DNA of 64,000 nt, taken from the NCBI RefSeq assembly GCF_001563285.1, contig NZ_CP005190.1, positions 62,001 to 126,000 of the forward strand, given 5' to 3'. Below, piece after piece: positions 20,687 through 28,423 of this stretch (position 1 is its first letter; the number at the start of each line of letters is the position of its first letter). Below the pieces are notes generated by a model. That model was not told the DNA's origin. It saw nothing but the letters and a program-made list of their open reading frames with translations, and searched no databases. Position numbers and translations under genes: made by a program. Source of the stretch: Sphingobium sp. MI1205. Lineage in GTDB: Bacteria; Pseudomonadota; Alphaproteobacteria; Sphingomonadales; Sphingomonadaceae.

Positions 20687-21480
20687 CGCGGCAGGGGCGA
20701 CTGGCGCGCGACGGACAGCGTCGCGCGATAATCGCGTCCATTGGTGTCGCGGGCATCGACGGCCAGCACGTCGCCCGCCGCCGCGTGGGGAATCAGGGTG
20801 ATGGCGGGATCTTCCGCGACCGAGGCCCAGATTTCCATCCGGCCCAGTTCGCGACCGGCGGCGTCGCTGACGGTCAGTCGCTCCAGATGATAGGTGGGAA
20901 TGGCGTCGACCAGTCCGGTGTCCATCGGGTGGCGGAAATTGAGGCGCAGGCGGCTGGCGGGAACCGGCCCCGCGACGGGCCAGGCCTCGCCCCTGATTTC
21001 CCCCAGATGCTGCGCCCAGTCGCCCTTGACGCGGCTGACCGGGGGCGTCGAGCAGCCGCCGCCGGCCGCGTCGATCCAGCCGCCCGACACCAGCCATTCG
21101 CCGCTCGCCAACTGCACCGCGCCGCGCACCGGGGTGCGCTGGTCCAGCTTGATGCGGGTGGCGAGATAGGCTTCGCCGTCCGTCGGGCGATAGTCGATGG
21201 CGATGGGGATGGGATTGAGGTCAGCCAGCAGGACGATGCGCCGGACGCCGGCGATGGCGCGGGCGTCGATGGCGACGGGGAAGCTGCGCTGGTTCTCCGC
21301 GATCTCAGGGAAGCCGACCTTCACCCGCGGATCGAAGCGGACCGGATCGTCGCCGAACAGCAGCTTCGCATGGGCTTCCCACATCGGCGAACCCAGCGGG
21401 TCGGCGGGCACGGATGCGCCCGCCCGCGCCGCCAGCGCGAGCAGGGCCAGGGTCATGGCTGCGCAGCTTCGCCTTTTCAC
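20683..21480 (-). CDS. Quinoprotein dehydrogenase-associated SoxYZ-like carrier
   Basis: This 265-aa secreted protein (signal MKRRSCAAMTLALLALAARA) fuses a SoxY-like and a SoxZ-like domain. The carrier Cys is in WIDAAGGGCSTPPVSR at mid-protein, and the SoxZ-like half includes RLNFRHPMDTG. In sulfur oxidisers SoxYZ carries substrates on this Cys; here the load is unknown. GTG start with AGAAGGA upstream. It is the first gene of a two-gene operon with the metallo-hydrolase. Confidence 0.88.
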   Translation of the reverse strand: MKRRSCAAMTLALLALAARAGASVPADPLGSPMWEAHAKLLFGDDPVRFDPRVKVGFPEIAENQRSFPVAIDARAIAGVRRIVLLADLNPIPIAIDYRPTDGEAYLATRIKLDQRTPVRGAVQLASGEWLVSGGWIDAAGGGCSTPPVSRVKGDWAQHLGEIRGEAWPVAGPVPASRLRLNFRHPMDTGLVDAIPTYHLERLTVSDAAGRELGRMEIWASVAEDPAITLIPHAAAGDVLAVDARDTNGRDYRATLSVARQSPLPR

Positions 21481-21561
21481 GTCCTTCTCCCTTGGTGCAG
21501 GTCTACAGCCGGGCGCGATGCGCTACCATTGGCCCTTGGGTCGGATGGGGAGGGAGGCGGA

Positions 21562-22107
21562 ATGAGAAGGACGATCTGGGCCGGAGCCTTGCTGCTTTGC
21601 GCGGCGCCCGTGGCGGCGGAACCGCTGTTCGGGCCTGACGGCTATCGGATCGCCGCCTATCGCGCGCCCGTTTCCCGTCCGCCCGACGGGGTCGGGCGGA
21701 TCGCGCCGTCCGCCGCGGCGGCCCTGCGGCCGGGCCGGGATGCGCTGTTCCTGGACGTCCTGCCGGCCGAGGGCGGGCATCGGGAGGCCGACGGGCGCTG
21801 GCGGCTGGCGGCGCCGCATGAGAGCATTCCGGGCGCGCGCTGGTTTCCCGAAGCGGGGCGGGGCGTGCTTGCGCCGGGGATCGCGGCCTGGTTCGCAGGC
21901 GCCGTGCACCGGCTGACCGGCGGACGGCGGGATCGGATGCTGGTCGTCTTCTGCCGATCCGATTGCTGGATGAGCTGGAACGCGGCGCGGCGGCTGCGCG
22001 CCATGGGGCATCGCAATGTCTGGTGGCTGGCGGAGGGGACGGACGGCTGGCGCGACCTGGGGCGGCCGCTGGTCCAGGTGACGCCGGAGGGGGGCTTGGC
22101 GCCTTAG
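21562..22107 (+). CDS. Rhodanese-like, PQQ-dependent catabolism-associated Cys-Trp motif protein
   Basis: The 181-aa periplasmic protein (signal MRRTIWAGALLLCAAPVAAE) has a rhodanese-type fold with the motif C131-R-S-D-C135-W136 followed by MSWNAARR. This family recurs with PQQ-dependent alcohol dehydrogenase systems and is thought to have a redox or sulfur-transfer role. Here the two Cys are three residues apart. GGGAGG lies before the ATG. It is divergent from the SoxYZ-like gene across about 80 bases. Confidence 0.88.
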   Translation: MRRTIWAGALLLCAAPVAAEPLFGPDGYRIAAYRAPVSRPPDGVGRIAPSAAAALRPGRDALFLDVLPAEGGHREADGRWRLAAPHESIPGARWFPEAGRGVLAPGIAAWFAGAVHRLTGGRRDRMLVVFCRSDCWMSWNAARRLRAMGHRNVWWLAEGTDGWRDLGRPLVQVTPEGGLAP

Positions 22108-22433
22108 GGGGCGTGCGGACGAATTCGAAATGCCGGGAATGGTCGATCCTAGACCTTCCCCTGCCGCAGGCGGGAGGGGCCAGGGGTGGGCGCGACCCCG
22201 GACTTGATCCGGGGGAGCTTCCGGCTTAGCCGATGGGAATAGCCGCTTATGTCGCGCCAGCCCACCCCCTGACCCCCTCCCGCCTGCGGGAGGGGGAATG
22301 ACGGCTAGCCACCCAAATCGCCCAGTCGGGCGAGTCCTGCATGTGCCCACGCATCCTAGGACCAATGGCCCATTGCGGGGGTCCGCCGCGCTGCGTCATC
22401 TCTCGCCCAAGCATGTTTGCATGGGAGAGAGCC
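22108..22433. other. intergenic REP-like repeat cluster
   Basis: No gene is seen in this 326-base gap. It holds two oppositely oriented copies of a GC-rich hairpin unit (about 22154-22190 and 22257-22302) around the palindromic CCCCGGACTTGATCCGGGG at 22196-22214. This looks like paired REP (REPIN-type) sequences between two genes on the same strand. Confidence 0.65.
22154..22302. repeat. Paired inverted REP-like units
   Basis: The left unit contains CCGCAGGCGGGAGGGG and then CAGGGGTGGGCGCGAC. The right unit, read in reverse complement, contains CCGCAGGCGGGAGGGGG, a similar CAGGGGGTGGG stretch and a nearby GCGCGAC. The pair encloses the 22196-22214 palindrome, which is the inverse of the 15652-15680 repeat core. 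Confidence 0.65.
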
Positions 22434-22886
22434 TTGACCGAGATTCGCATCACCCTGGGCGGCCTTGCCGCCGCCGCGCTCCTGACGCTGGCGCCGCTTT
22501 CGGCGCAGGCCAGGGAGATCATCGTCCACATGAAGAACCAGGGCGCGGAGGGCGCCATGGTGTTCGAGCCGTCCTTCGTGAAGGCGGCGGTGGGCGACAC
22601 CATCCGTTTCCAGCCGACCCATCCCAGCCATAATGCCGAAACCATGGCGACCATGCTGCCCGCCGGCGCGACCCCGATGAAGGGCGCGATGAACAAGGAG
22701 GCGGTGCTGACCGTCACCAAGCCCGGCCTCTACGGGATCAAGTGCATGCCGCATTATTCGATGGGCATGGTCGCGCTGGTGCAGGTGGGCAAGGTCGCCC
22801 CGGCGGACCTCGCCGCCGCCAGGGCGGTGAAGCTGCCGCCCTTTGCCGCCAAGCGGATGACCGCCGCGCTCGCCAAGGTGAAGTGA
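22434..22886 (+). CDS. Pseudoazurin (type 1 blue copper protein)
   Basis: This periplasmic electron carrier has a signal peptide ending PLSAQA. The four copper ligands are H66 (SHNAE), C104, H107 and M112 (IKCMPHYSMGM). Their spacing of 38, 41 and 46 residues from the first His equals that of classical pseudoazurins (H40, C78, H81, M86). A TTG at 22434 follows GGAGAG at good spacing; an ATG at 22413 would add seven residues. In this locus it could take electrons from the cytochrome or the dehydrogenase, but no denitrification gene is nearby to define its partner. Confidence 0.93.
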   Translation: MTEIRITLGGLAAAALLTLAPLSAQAREIIVHMKNQGAEGAMVFEPSFVKAAVGDTIRFQPTHPSHNAETMATMLPAGATPMKGAMNKEAVLTVTKPGLYGIKCMPHYSMGMVALVQVGKVAPADLAAARAVKLPPFAAKRMTAALAKVK

Positions 22887-22960
22887 GATCCGCCGATTGA
22901 TCTGCCCCCTTCTGAGTGGTCCATCGACTATCATAGTTTGGACCACGAAGGAGGAATGGA

Positions 22961-23236
22961 ATGGCTCGGAAGCGCAAGCCGGAGGAGATCATCGGCAAGC
23001 TACGTGAGGCAGAGATCGTGTTGGCGCAGGGCGGGACGGTGGCCGACGCCTGCCGCCGGATCGGCATTACCGAACAAAGCTACTATCGCTGGCGCAAGGA
23101 ATACGGCGGTCTGAAGATGGATCAGGCGCGGCGGATGAAGGACCTGGAGCGCGAGAACGCCCGGCTGCGGCAGGCGGTATCGGACCTGACGCTCGACAAG
23201 CTGATCCTGCAGGAGGCAGCCCGGGGAAACTACTGA
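22961..23236 (+). CDS. IS3-family transposase OrfA
   Basis: The 91-aa helix-turn-helix protein starts MARKRKPEEIIGKLREAEIV and has the leucine-zipper region (RMKDLERENARLRQAVSDLT) that mediates multimerisation in IS3 elements. It ends LQEAARGNY. It overlaps the OrfB frame, which lies in the -1 phase. Programmed frameshifting would fuse the two, as is usual in the family. Confidence 0.93.
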   Translation: MARKRKPEEIIGKLREAEIVLAQGGTVADACRRIGITEQSYYRWRKEYGGLKMDQARRMKDLERENARLRQAVSDLTLDKLILQEAARGNY

Positions 23237-23277
23237 GCCCCGCGCGCCGAAGGCGCTGTATCGATCACATCCGAGGG

Positions 23278-24129
23278 ATGATGCCGGTGTCCGAGCGGCG
23301 GGTCTGCCGCGTACTCGGGCAGCATCGATCGACACAGCGCAAGGCAGCCCGCGGGGCGGACGACGAAGCAGCTCTCACCGAGGACATCATCGCGCTCGCC
23401 CGACAATATGGCCGTTACGGCTATCGTCGGGTGACGGCCTTGCTGCGCGATGCCGGCTGGCACGTGAACCGCAAGCGGGTCGAGCGTATCTGGCGGCGCG
23501 AGGGGCTCAAAGTGCCGCAGAAGCAGCCGAAGCGCTCACGGCTGTGGCTCAACGACGGATCGTGCATCCGGCTGCGACCTGAGTATCCGGGGCACGTGTG
23601 GTCCTACGACTTCGTCGAGGGTCGCACCCACGATGGCCGCAAGTTCCGCATCCTGTCGATCATCGACGAGGCCAGCCGGGAGTGCCTGGCCCTGCCGGTG
23701 GCACGGCGGCTCAGGAGCGAGGACGTACTGGCGGCCCTGGCCGAGCTGTTCGTCACTCGCGGCCCGCCGGCGCACATACGGTCGGACAATGGCCCCGAAT
23801 TTATCGCCACGGCCGTCCAGCAGTGGCTGGCCAGGATCGGCGTGAAGACGCTCTACATCACCCCTGGCAGCCCATGGGAGAACGGCTACTGCGAGTCCTT
23901 CAACGGATCGATGCGCGACGAGCTGCTCAATGGTGAGATCTTCTATACGCTGGCCGAAGCCCGCATCCTGATCGAAGCCTGGCGACGGCACTACAACACT
24001 GTCAGGCCGCATAGCTCGCTGGGCTATCGGCCGCCGGCTCCGGAAACGGCGACGGCGCCATGGTCGCCCTCCGGTTCCGCTTCGCTCCACCTGCGGCCAA
24101 CCATGGCGCCGGAGGCAACAATGCACTAA
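23278..24129 (+). CDS. IS3-family transposase OrfB (integrase core)
   Basis: The DDE integrase core is complete: the first Asp in VWSYDFVEGRTHDG, the second in IRSDNGPEFI and the Glu in PWENGYCESFNGSMRDE. The C-terminal YNTVRPHSSLGYRPPAP is typical of IS3. The frame is open upstream of the first ATG (23278) into orfA and reads KLLSPARRRRC there, the usual OrfB N-terminus. So the real product probably comes from a -1 frameshift near the GGGAAAC stretch at the end of orfA. Confidence 0.93.
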   Translation: MMPVSERRVCRVLGQHRSTQRKAARGADDEAALTEDIIALARQYGRYGYRRVTALLRDAGWHVNRKRVERIWRREGLKVPQKQPKRSRLWLNDGSCIRLRPEYPGHVWSYDFVEGRTHDGRKFRILSIIDEASRECLALPVARRLRSEDVLAALAELFVTRGPPAHIRSDNGPEFIATAVQQWLARIGVKTLYITPGSPWENGYCESFNGSMRDELLNGEIFYTLAEARILIEAWRRHYNTVRPHSSLGYRPPAPETATAPWSPSGSASLHLRPTMAPEATMH

Positions 24130-24163
24130 CAATCAAGCCGGACCACTCGGTGGGGGCCGATCA

Positions 24164-24294
24164 TGTGGGGATTCAGTTCAGGGCGAGGCGAAAATAGTGG
24201 ATTTCGAGAACTGGCGCGCAGCGTACTTCAGTACGTGAGCACCGGAAGCGCAGAAAGCCGCTATTTGCAGCCCGCCATGGGCTGAATCCCCACA
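24164..24294. repeat. 131-bp element with perfect 13-bp terminal inverted repeats
   Basis: It begins TGTGGGGATTCAG and ends CTGAATCCCCACA, an exact inverted pair. Inside is a hairpin, CGTAC TTCA GTACG (about 24220-24233), plus partly complementary purine-rich and pyrimidine-rich arms such as AAAATAGTGG and CCGCTATTT. No reading frame fits it. It could be a MITE-like non-autonomous element or a structured RNA. Confidence 0.7.
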
Positions 24295-24385
24295 CGCCCT
24301 AGGCCACTTCCCGGCGGCGGCGGCGCACGGGACATGATGGCGCAGGCTTTTGACGCAGGGGCGGGCGGCCGCTACGGAGGCTGCG

Positions 24386-25204
24386 ATGATCGTGCTGCTA
24401 TCCCCCGCCAAGACGCTTGATTTCGAAAGCGCGCCGCCGCCCCTTCCGGTCACGGCGCCGCATTTCCTTGAAGAGGCGCATAGCCTGGCGAGATCGGCGG
24501 CGAACCTGTCGCAGAAGCGGCTGTCGGAGCTGATGCATATCTCGCCGCGCCTGGCGAAGCTCAATGCGGACCGCTTTCGCGATTTTCCCCACCTGCCGGA
24601 GCGGCAGGCCCTGTTCGCCTTCGCCGGCGACGTCTATGCCGGTTTCGAAGCGCAGACGCTGGACGAAGCGGGCATCGCCTTCGCCCAGGACCATGTCCGG
24701 ATGCTGTCGGGCCTTTATGGCCTGTTGCGGCCGCTGGATGCGATCCGGCCCTATCGGCTGGAGATGGGAACGCGCTGGGCGCCGCGCCACAGCAAGCTGA
24801 CCGACTGGTGGGGCGATCGCATCGCCGCCCTGTTGCGCGGGCAGGTCGCGCAGGAAGGGTCGGGCGTGATCCTCAACCTTGCCAGCCAGGAATATTTCGC
24901 GGCCGTGGAAGGCAAGCTGGCGGGCATCCGCGTCATCGACGTCGATTTTCGCGAACCCGGCCCCAACGGACCGCGTTTCGTCAGCTTCAACGCCAAGCGG
25001 GCGCGCGGCATGATGGCCCGATGGATGTGCGAACATCACATAACCGATGTCGAGGCGATGCGCGGTTTCGACAGCGACGGTTATCGCTTCGACGCCGGGG
25101 AGAGCGAGCCGGACCGCTGGCGCTTCACCCGCGCCTCATCGAATCCGGCGCCGGAACCGCCGGGATGGGAAGCGGGGCCGCGGTCGCTCGCTTCCCGCCC
25201 ATGA
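24386..25204 (+). CDS. yaaA: Peroxide stress protein YaaA (UPF0246/DUF328)
   Basis: The 272-aa protein begins MIVLLSPAKTLDFESAPPPL, the hallmark N-terminus of YaaA. It also has LSGLYGLLRPLDAIRPYRLEMG and the C-terminal VSFNAKRARGMMARW. In E. coli YaaA lowers free iron and limits oxidative DNA damage under peroxide. It is cytosolic. A GGAGG site lies six bases before the ATG. The C-terminal 30 residues (ASSNPAPEPPGWEAG) exceed the usual length. Confidence 0.95.
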   Translation: MIVLLSPAKTLDFESAPPPLPVTAPHFLEEAHSLARSAANLSQKRLSELMHISPRLAKLNADRFRDFPHLPERQALFAFAGDVYAGFEAQTLDEAGIAFAQDHVRMLSGLYGLLRPLDAIRPYRLEMGTRWAPRHSKLTDWWGDRIAALLRGQVAQEGSGVILNLASQEYFAAVEGKLAGIRVIDVDFREPGPNGPRFVSFNAKRARGMMARWMCEHHITDVEAMRGFDSDGYRFDAGESEPDRWRFTRASSNPAPEPPGWEAGPRSLASRP

Positions 25205-25921
25205 TCAGGATTTGGCGGTCGCGGCTTCGGGGGCCTTTTCCCCGCCGCCCAGATGCGAACCGGCCGCCTGCAATGCCGCCTTGGGCGATTTGGGCCTGGC
25301 GGTTCCATTGGCCTTGGGCGCGGCCTTCTTCACCGGGGCCTTTTCCTGCGCGGGCGCCTTTTTGGCGGAGGCCGACGTCGCGGCGCGATTGCCGCGGTTC
25401 GATATGATGGGGGCGGGCGCGTCCTTCGCCTTGTCCTTCTTAGGAGCCGCGGCCTTTTCGGGTGCCTTGGGCGCCGCCACCTTGGCCTGCGGCGCGGCGG
25501 TCGGGCTTGCGGCGGCGACCGGCTTCTTGCCCAGTCCCGCCTTTTCCGCCACGGCGCGGCGCGCCTCCGAATAGCTTTGCGCCACCAGCGGATAGCTGCT
25601 GGGCAGCTTGTAGCGTTCCCGATATTGTTCCGGCGTCAGGCCGTGAGCGGCCAGATGGCGCTTCAGGGTCTTGTAGGGCCTGCCGTCGATCAGGCTGAGG
25701 ATGCGATCGGGCGAGGCGAGGCTCCTGCGCACCGAAACCGCCGGCGTGAAGGTTTCGGCGGCGGGTTCCGCAACGGCCGCGGCGGCATTTTCCGTCAGCG
25801 CCGCGCGGGTCGTCCTGATCAGGTCGGCCAGGCTGTCGCTCGGCACGCTGTTCCTGGAAACATAGGCGCTGAGCAACTGGACGGTGAGGGCGGTGATGTC
25901 GTTCTTGTCTTCGTCGGCCAT
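25205..25921 (-). CDS. MucR/Ros-type regulator variant with long Lys/Ala/Pro-rich tail
   Basis: Residues 1-130 match the MucR/Ros family of alphaproteobacterial regulators: LTVQLLSAYVSRNSVPSDSL, then DGRPYKTLKRHLAAHGLTPE and YPLVAQSYSEARRAVAEKAG. In the family's zinc finger the first ligand is a Cys in a CLEDG-type loop; here the position is Ser76 (ILSLIDG), while H89 and H93 are kept. About 100 extra C-terminal residues are rich in Lys, Ala and Pro (for instance APKAPEKAAAPKKDKAKDAP), resembling histone-H1-like tails. The gene is convergent with yaaA with no gap. Confidence 0.88.
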   Translation of the reverse strand: MADEDKNDITALTVQLLSAYVSRNSVPSDSLADLIRTTRAALTENAAAAVAEPAAETFTPAVSVRRSLASPDRILSLIDGRPYKTLKRHLAAHGLTPEQYRERYKLPSSYPLVAQSYSEARRAVAEKAGLGKKPVAAASPTAAPQAKVAAPKAPEKAAAPKKDKAKDAPAPIISNRGNRAATSASAKKAPAQEKAPVKKAAPKANGTARPKSPKAALQAAGSHLGGGEKAPEAATAKS

Positions 25922-26007
25922 GTCAGCGAACCCGTTTCAGGAGGATGTTAGCGCTATTTGCGCAAAGGAATGCGGATTGTAAACGGCGGATTGCCCCGCC
26001 GGGATGA

Positions 26008-26355
26008 TCAGTTGCGCTCCACGGCATCGGTCCGGGGCAGGAGGCGGCAGTCGCGCCAGTTCCGGTCGCCCCTGGGCACGAAAGAAACATAGTCGCCGTC
26101 GATGATGAGCGCCGCCCTGGGGCTGCGATAATATAGGCCCAACGGCAATGCCCCGCGTTCCAGCGTGAGTTGTCCGTCCTTCCAGACGATCGTGGCGCGG
26201 TCTGCATCGGCGCGGAGGAAAAAGCGCCGTCCGGCGGCGCACCGCACCTCCATGTCGGTGGCCGGTCCCTGCGCGCCGGCTGGCGCCGGGGTCGCGGCGG
26301 CCGCCCATAGGGCCGCCGCCGGCATGAGGGCGCCGAAAAAGGAGCGGCATGTCAT
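26008..26355 (-). CDS. Secreted protein, MliC-like (possible lysozyme-inhibitor fold)
   Basis: The 115-aa precursor has a signal peptide (MTCRSFFGALMPAAALWAAA to AGAQG). The mature part runs MEVRCAAGRRFFLRAD, GLYYRSPRAALIIDGD, then FVPRGDRNWRDCRLL. Two Cys at the ends of a small beta barrel and the C-x(2)-G-x(2)-F pattern resemble MliC/PliC lysozyme inhibitors, but similarity is loose. The upstream ATG is rejected because it has no signal sequence frame. Function is uncertain. Confidence 0.6.
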   Translation of the reverse strand: MTCRSFFGALMPAAALWAAAATPAPAGAQGPATDMEVRCAAGRRFFLRADADRATIVWKDGQLTLERGALPLGLYYRSPRAALIIDGDYVSFVPRGDRNWRDCRLLPRTDAVERN

Positions 26356-26386
26356 TGCTGGAGCCTTGCCTGAAGGAACTCGGTCC

Positions 26387-26560
26387 CTAACTCGCCGTGG
26401 ACTCGTCGGTTCCCGTGGCGAGGGCATTGGCGATCATGGCGGCCAGCGTTTCCTCCGCCCGTTGCTTGACGCCCGCATCCTTCGACAGCAGGTCGTGCCT
26501 GATCCATTGCGGCGCCCGGCTGAGAATGGTCATGATCAGAGTCGTCGTGTTCGCGTCCAT
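26387..26560 (-). CDS. small hypothetical protein, 57 aa
   Basis: It reads MDANTTTLIMTILSRAPQWI and later DLLSKDAGVKQRAEETLAAM, an amphipathic helical protein without a signal. Short proteins of this look occur in sphingomonads, but I cannot name a function. It lies between the MliC-like gene and rluE on the same strand. Confidence 0.55.
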   Translation of the reverse strand: MDANTTTLIMTILSRAPQWIRHDLLSKDAGVKQRAEETLAAMIANALATGTDESTAS

Positions 26561-26666
26561 GCCATCGCTATGCGGACCGCGCCCGTTCCGGGCAACCGCA
26601 AAAGGAATCACCCAGATCAAGCCGCGCCCCGGCCAGTCCTGCGCGGCGGTCCTGCCCGCCATATCT

Positions 26667-27206
26667 TCATGCGTCGCGCCATTGCCCCTGGGGGATGCCG
26701 TCCAGCGTCCAGTCGCCGATCCGCCAGCGCACCAGCCGCAGGGTCGGATGGCCGATGGCGGCCGTCATGCGCCTGACCTGCCGGTTGCGTCCTTCGCGGA
26801 TCGTCAGCCGCAGCCAGCGGTCCGGCACGCTCTTGCGGAACCGGACCGGCGGGTCGCGGGGCCAGAGCGCGGGCGCCTCGATGCGTTCGACCTGCGCGGG
26901 CAGGGTCGGACCGTCCTTCAGCCGCACGCCATGCCGCAGCGCCGCCAGCGCGGCCTCGTCCGGATCGCCCTCCACCTGGACCAGATAGGTCTTGGGCATC
27001 TTGAAGCGGGGGTCGGCTATCCGCGCCTGCAGGCGGCCATCGTCGGTCAGCAGCAGCAATCCCTCGCTGTCGAGGTCGAGCCGGCCCGCCGGATAGAAGC
27101 CGGGACGGTCGATATAGGCGGCCAGGGTCGGCCGGGGCGGCCCCGTCCGTTCATCGCTGAACTGGCAGAGCACGCCATAAGGCTTGTTGAACAGGATGAG
27201 CGCCAT
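26667..27206 (-). CDS. rluE: RsuA/RluE-type 23S rRNA pseudouridine synthase
   Basis: The 179-aa protein begins [20 protein letters not shown] and has the catalytic Asp44 in the motif [17 protein letters not shown]. It ends with the family segment [20 protein letters not shown]. The length and the missing S4 domain fit RluE, which modifies U2457 of 23S rRNA, rather than RsuA or RluB. It starts six bases after the RoxA-like stop, so both ribosome-modifying enzymes share a transcript. Confidence 0.9.
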   Translation of the reverse strand: MALILFNKPYGVLCQFSDERTGPPRPTLAAYIDRPGFYPAGRLDLDSEGLLLLTDDGRLQARIADPRFKMPKTYLVQVEGDPDEAALAALRHGVRLKDGPTLPAQVERIEAPALWPRDPPVRFRKSVPDRWLRLTIREGRNRQVRRMTAAIGHPTLRLVRWRIGDWTLDGIPQGQWRDA

Positions 27207-27212
27207 GACGGA

Positions 27213-28358
27213 TCAGTCCGCGTCGAACGCCAGGCTGCCCTGGTCGATCAACGCCGCCACCAGCGCGACCACGGCCGGGGAAGCGGCGAGTTTCGCGTCC
27301 ACGACCGTCATCGGTTCCCTGCACAGCGCTTCGGCCAGCAGGGCGGCGGCGCCGTCGCAATCGAAGCCATGGCCGTCCACGAACAGCAGCAGTTCCGGTT
27401 CGCCCGGCCGGATGAAGGCAAAGCGGCTGGCCGGATTGCGGCCGAGCGGAACGCCCTGGGCCAGCATGGCGCGCACCGTCCGCCGGTCCGCCGGTTCATC
27501 CGGCCGCCAGTCCATGTCCGCATATTTGGGCAGGCTGTTGTGCAGGCCGAACCAGCGGGCGAAGGCGTTGCGGTCGGACAGGGCCTCCATCGCCATGGCA
27601 TGCATCCGGTCGATGGCCGAGGCCGCGATCTCGCCGGCATTGGACTGGCGGATGAGGTCGGGATCGGCATAGCGATCCTCGTCCGTCATGGCGTCGGCCT
27701 GATGGCGGCACCAGTTTTCTATCAGTTCGGCGCGGGACGGCGCGCGGAAGCCGATGGAATAGGTCATGCAGTCGCCGCCCACCGCCACGCCGTCATGGGC
27801 GAAGCAGGGCGGGACATAGAGAATGTCTCCAGGTTCGAGGATATGATCCTCCGTCGCCTCGAAATCCGGGATCAGGCGCAGGTCGTCATGCGGCAGCAGC
27901 GGCGTCGCGGAATCGCATCGCGGGCCGACGCGCCAGCGCCTTCTGCCCAGGCCCTGCACCAGGAACACGTCATATTGGTCGAAATGCGGCCCGACGCCGC
28001 CCCCGTCGGTCGCATAGCTGACCATCACGTCGTCGATGCGCCAGTCGGGGATGAAGCGGAAGGGTTGGATCAGCGCCGCGACATGGGGCGCATGATGGTC
28101 GACCGCCTGCACCAGCAGCGTCCAGGCGTCGCGAAGTTCGGTGAAGCGATCCTCCGGCAGCGGGCCGCTTTCCATGGCGAGCCGATCCGCCTGCCGGGTG
28201 ATGAGGCGCGATTCGACGCCCTCCTCGCAGGCGAGGCCGGCCAGCTCGTCGGGCGCCAGCGGATTGCGCCATGCGGTCCACGGGTTGCGGATCAGCAGCG
28301 GGCGCTTCTGCCAATGGTCGCGCAGGAACAGGTCGATGTCGAAACGGGCGAGGTGCAT
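27213..28358 (-). CDS. roxA: RoxA/YcfD-type ribosomal oxygenase (JmjC fold)
   Basis: The 381-aa 2-oxoglutarate/Fe(II) oxygenase hydroxylates an Arg of ribosomal protein L16 in E. coli. The iron triad is H125, D127 (GPHFDQYDVFL) and H188 (PPCFAHDGVAVG), the same positions as in YcfD. The N-terminus FLRDHWQKRPLLIRN is characteristic, and a C-terminal winged domain follows the cupin. It is the first gene of an operon with rluE. Confidence 0.92.
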   Translation of the reverse strand: MHLARFDIDLFLRDHWQKRPLLIRNPWTAWRNPLAPDELAGLACEEGVESRLITRQADRLAMESGPLPEDRFTELRDAWTLLVQAVDHHAPHVAALIQPFRFIPDWRIDDVMVSYATDGGGVGPHFDQYDVFLVQGLGRRRWRVGPRCDSATPLLPHDDLRLIPDFEATEDHILEPGDILYVPPCFAHDGVAVGGDCMTYSIGFRAPSRAELIENWCRHQADAMTDEDRYADPDLIRQSNAGEIAASAIDRMHAMAMEALSDRNAFARWFGLHNSLPKYADMDWRPDEPADRRTVRAMLAQGVPLGRNPASRFAFIRPGEPELLLFVDGHGFDCDGAAALLAEALCREPMTVVDAKLAASPAVVALVAALIDQGSLAFDAD

Positions 28359-28423
28359 GCCCCGCCCATGCGCCGTCCCGCGCCCGCTGTCAAAAGATCG
28401 GTCGAACCCTTCGGCCCGCCCGG

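Larger units (their letters stand above)
22898..24163 (+). mobile_element. IS3-family element (IS407 group), about 1.27 kb
   Basis: Two overlapping transposase frames are bounded by imperfect inverted repeats. The left end is TGATCTGCCCCC with a GAGTGGTCC segment, and the right end reads TGATCGGCCCCC with GAGTGGTCC on the other strand. The ends were placed at 22898 and 24163. No matching target duplication was found, so either the ends are off by a few bases or one flank has been rearranged. The right end directly abuts the 131-bp element at 24164. Confidence 0.88.
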
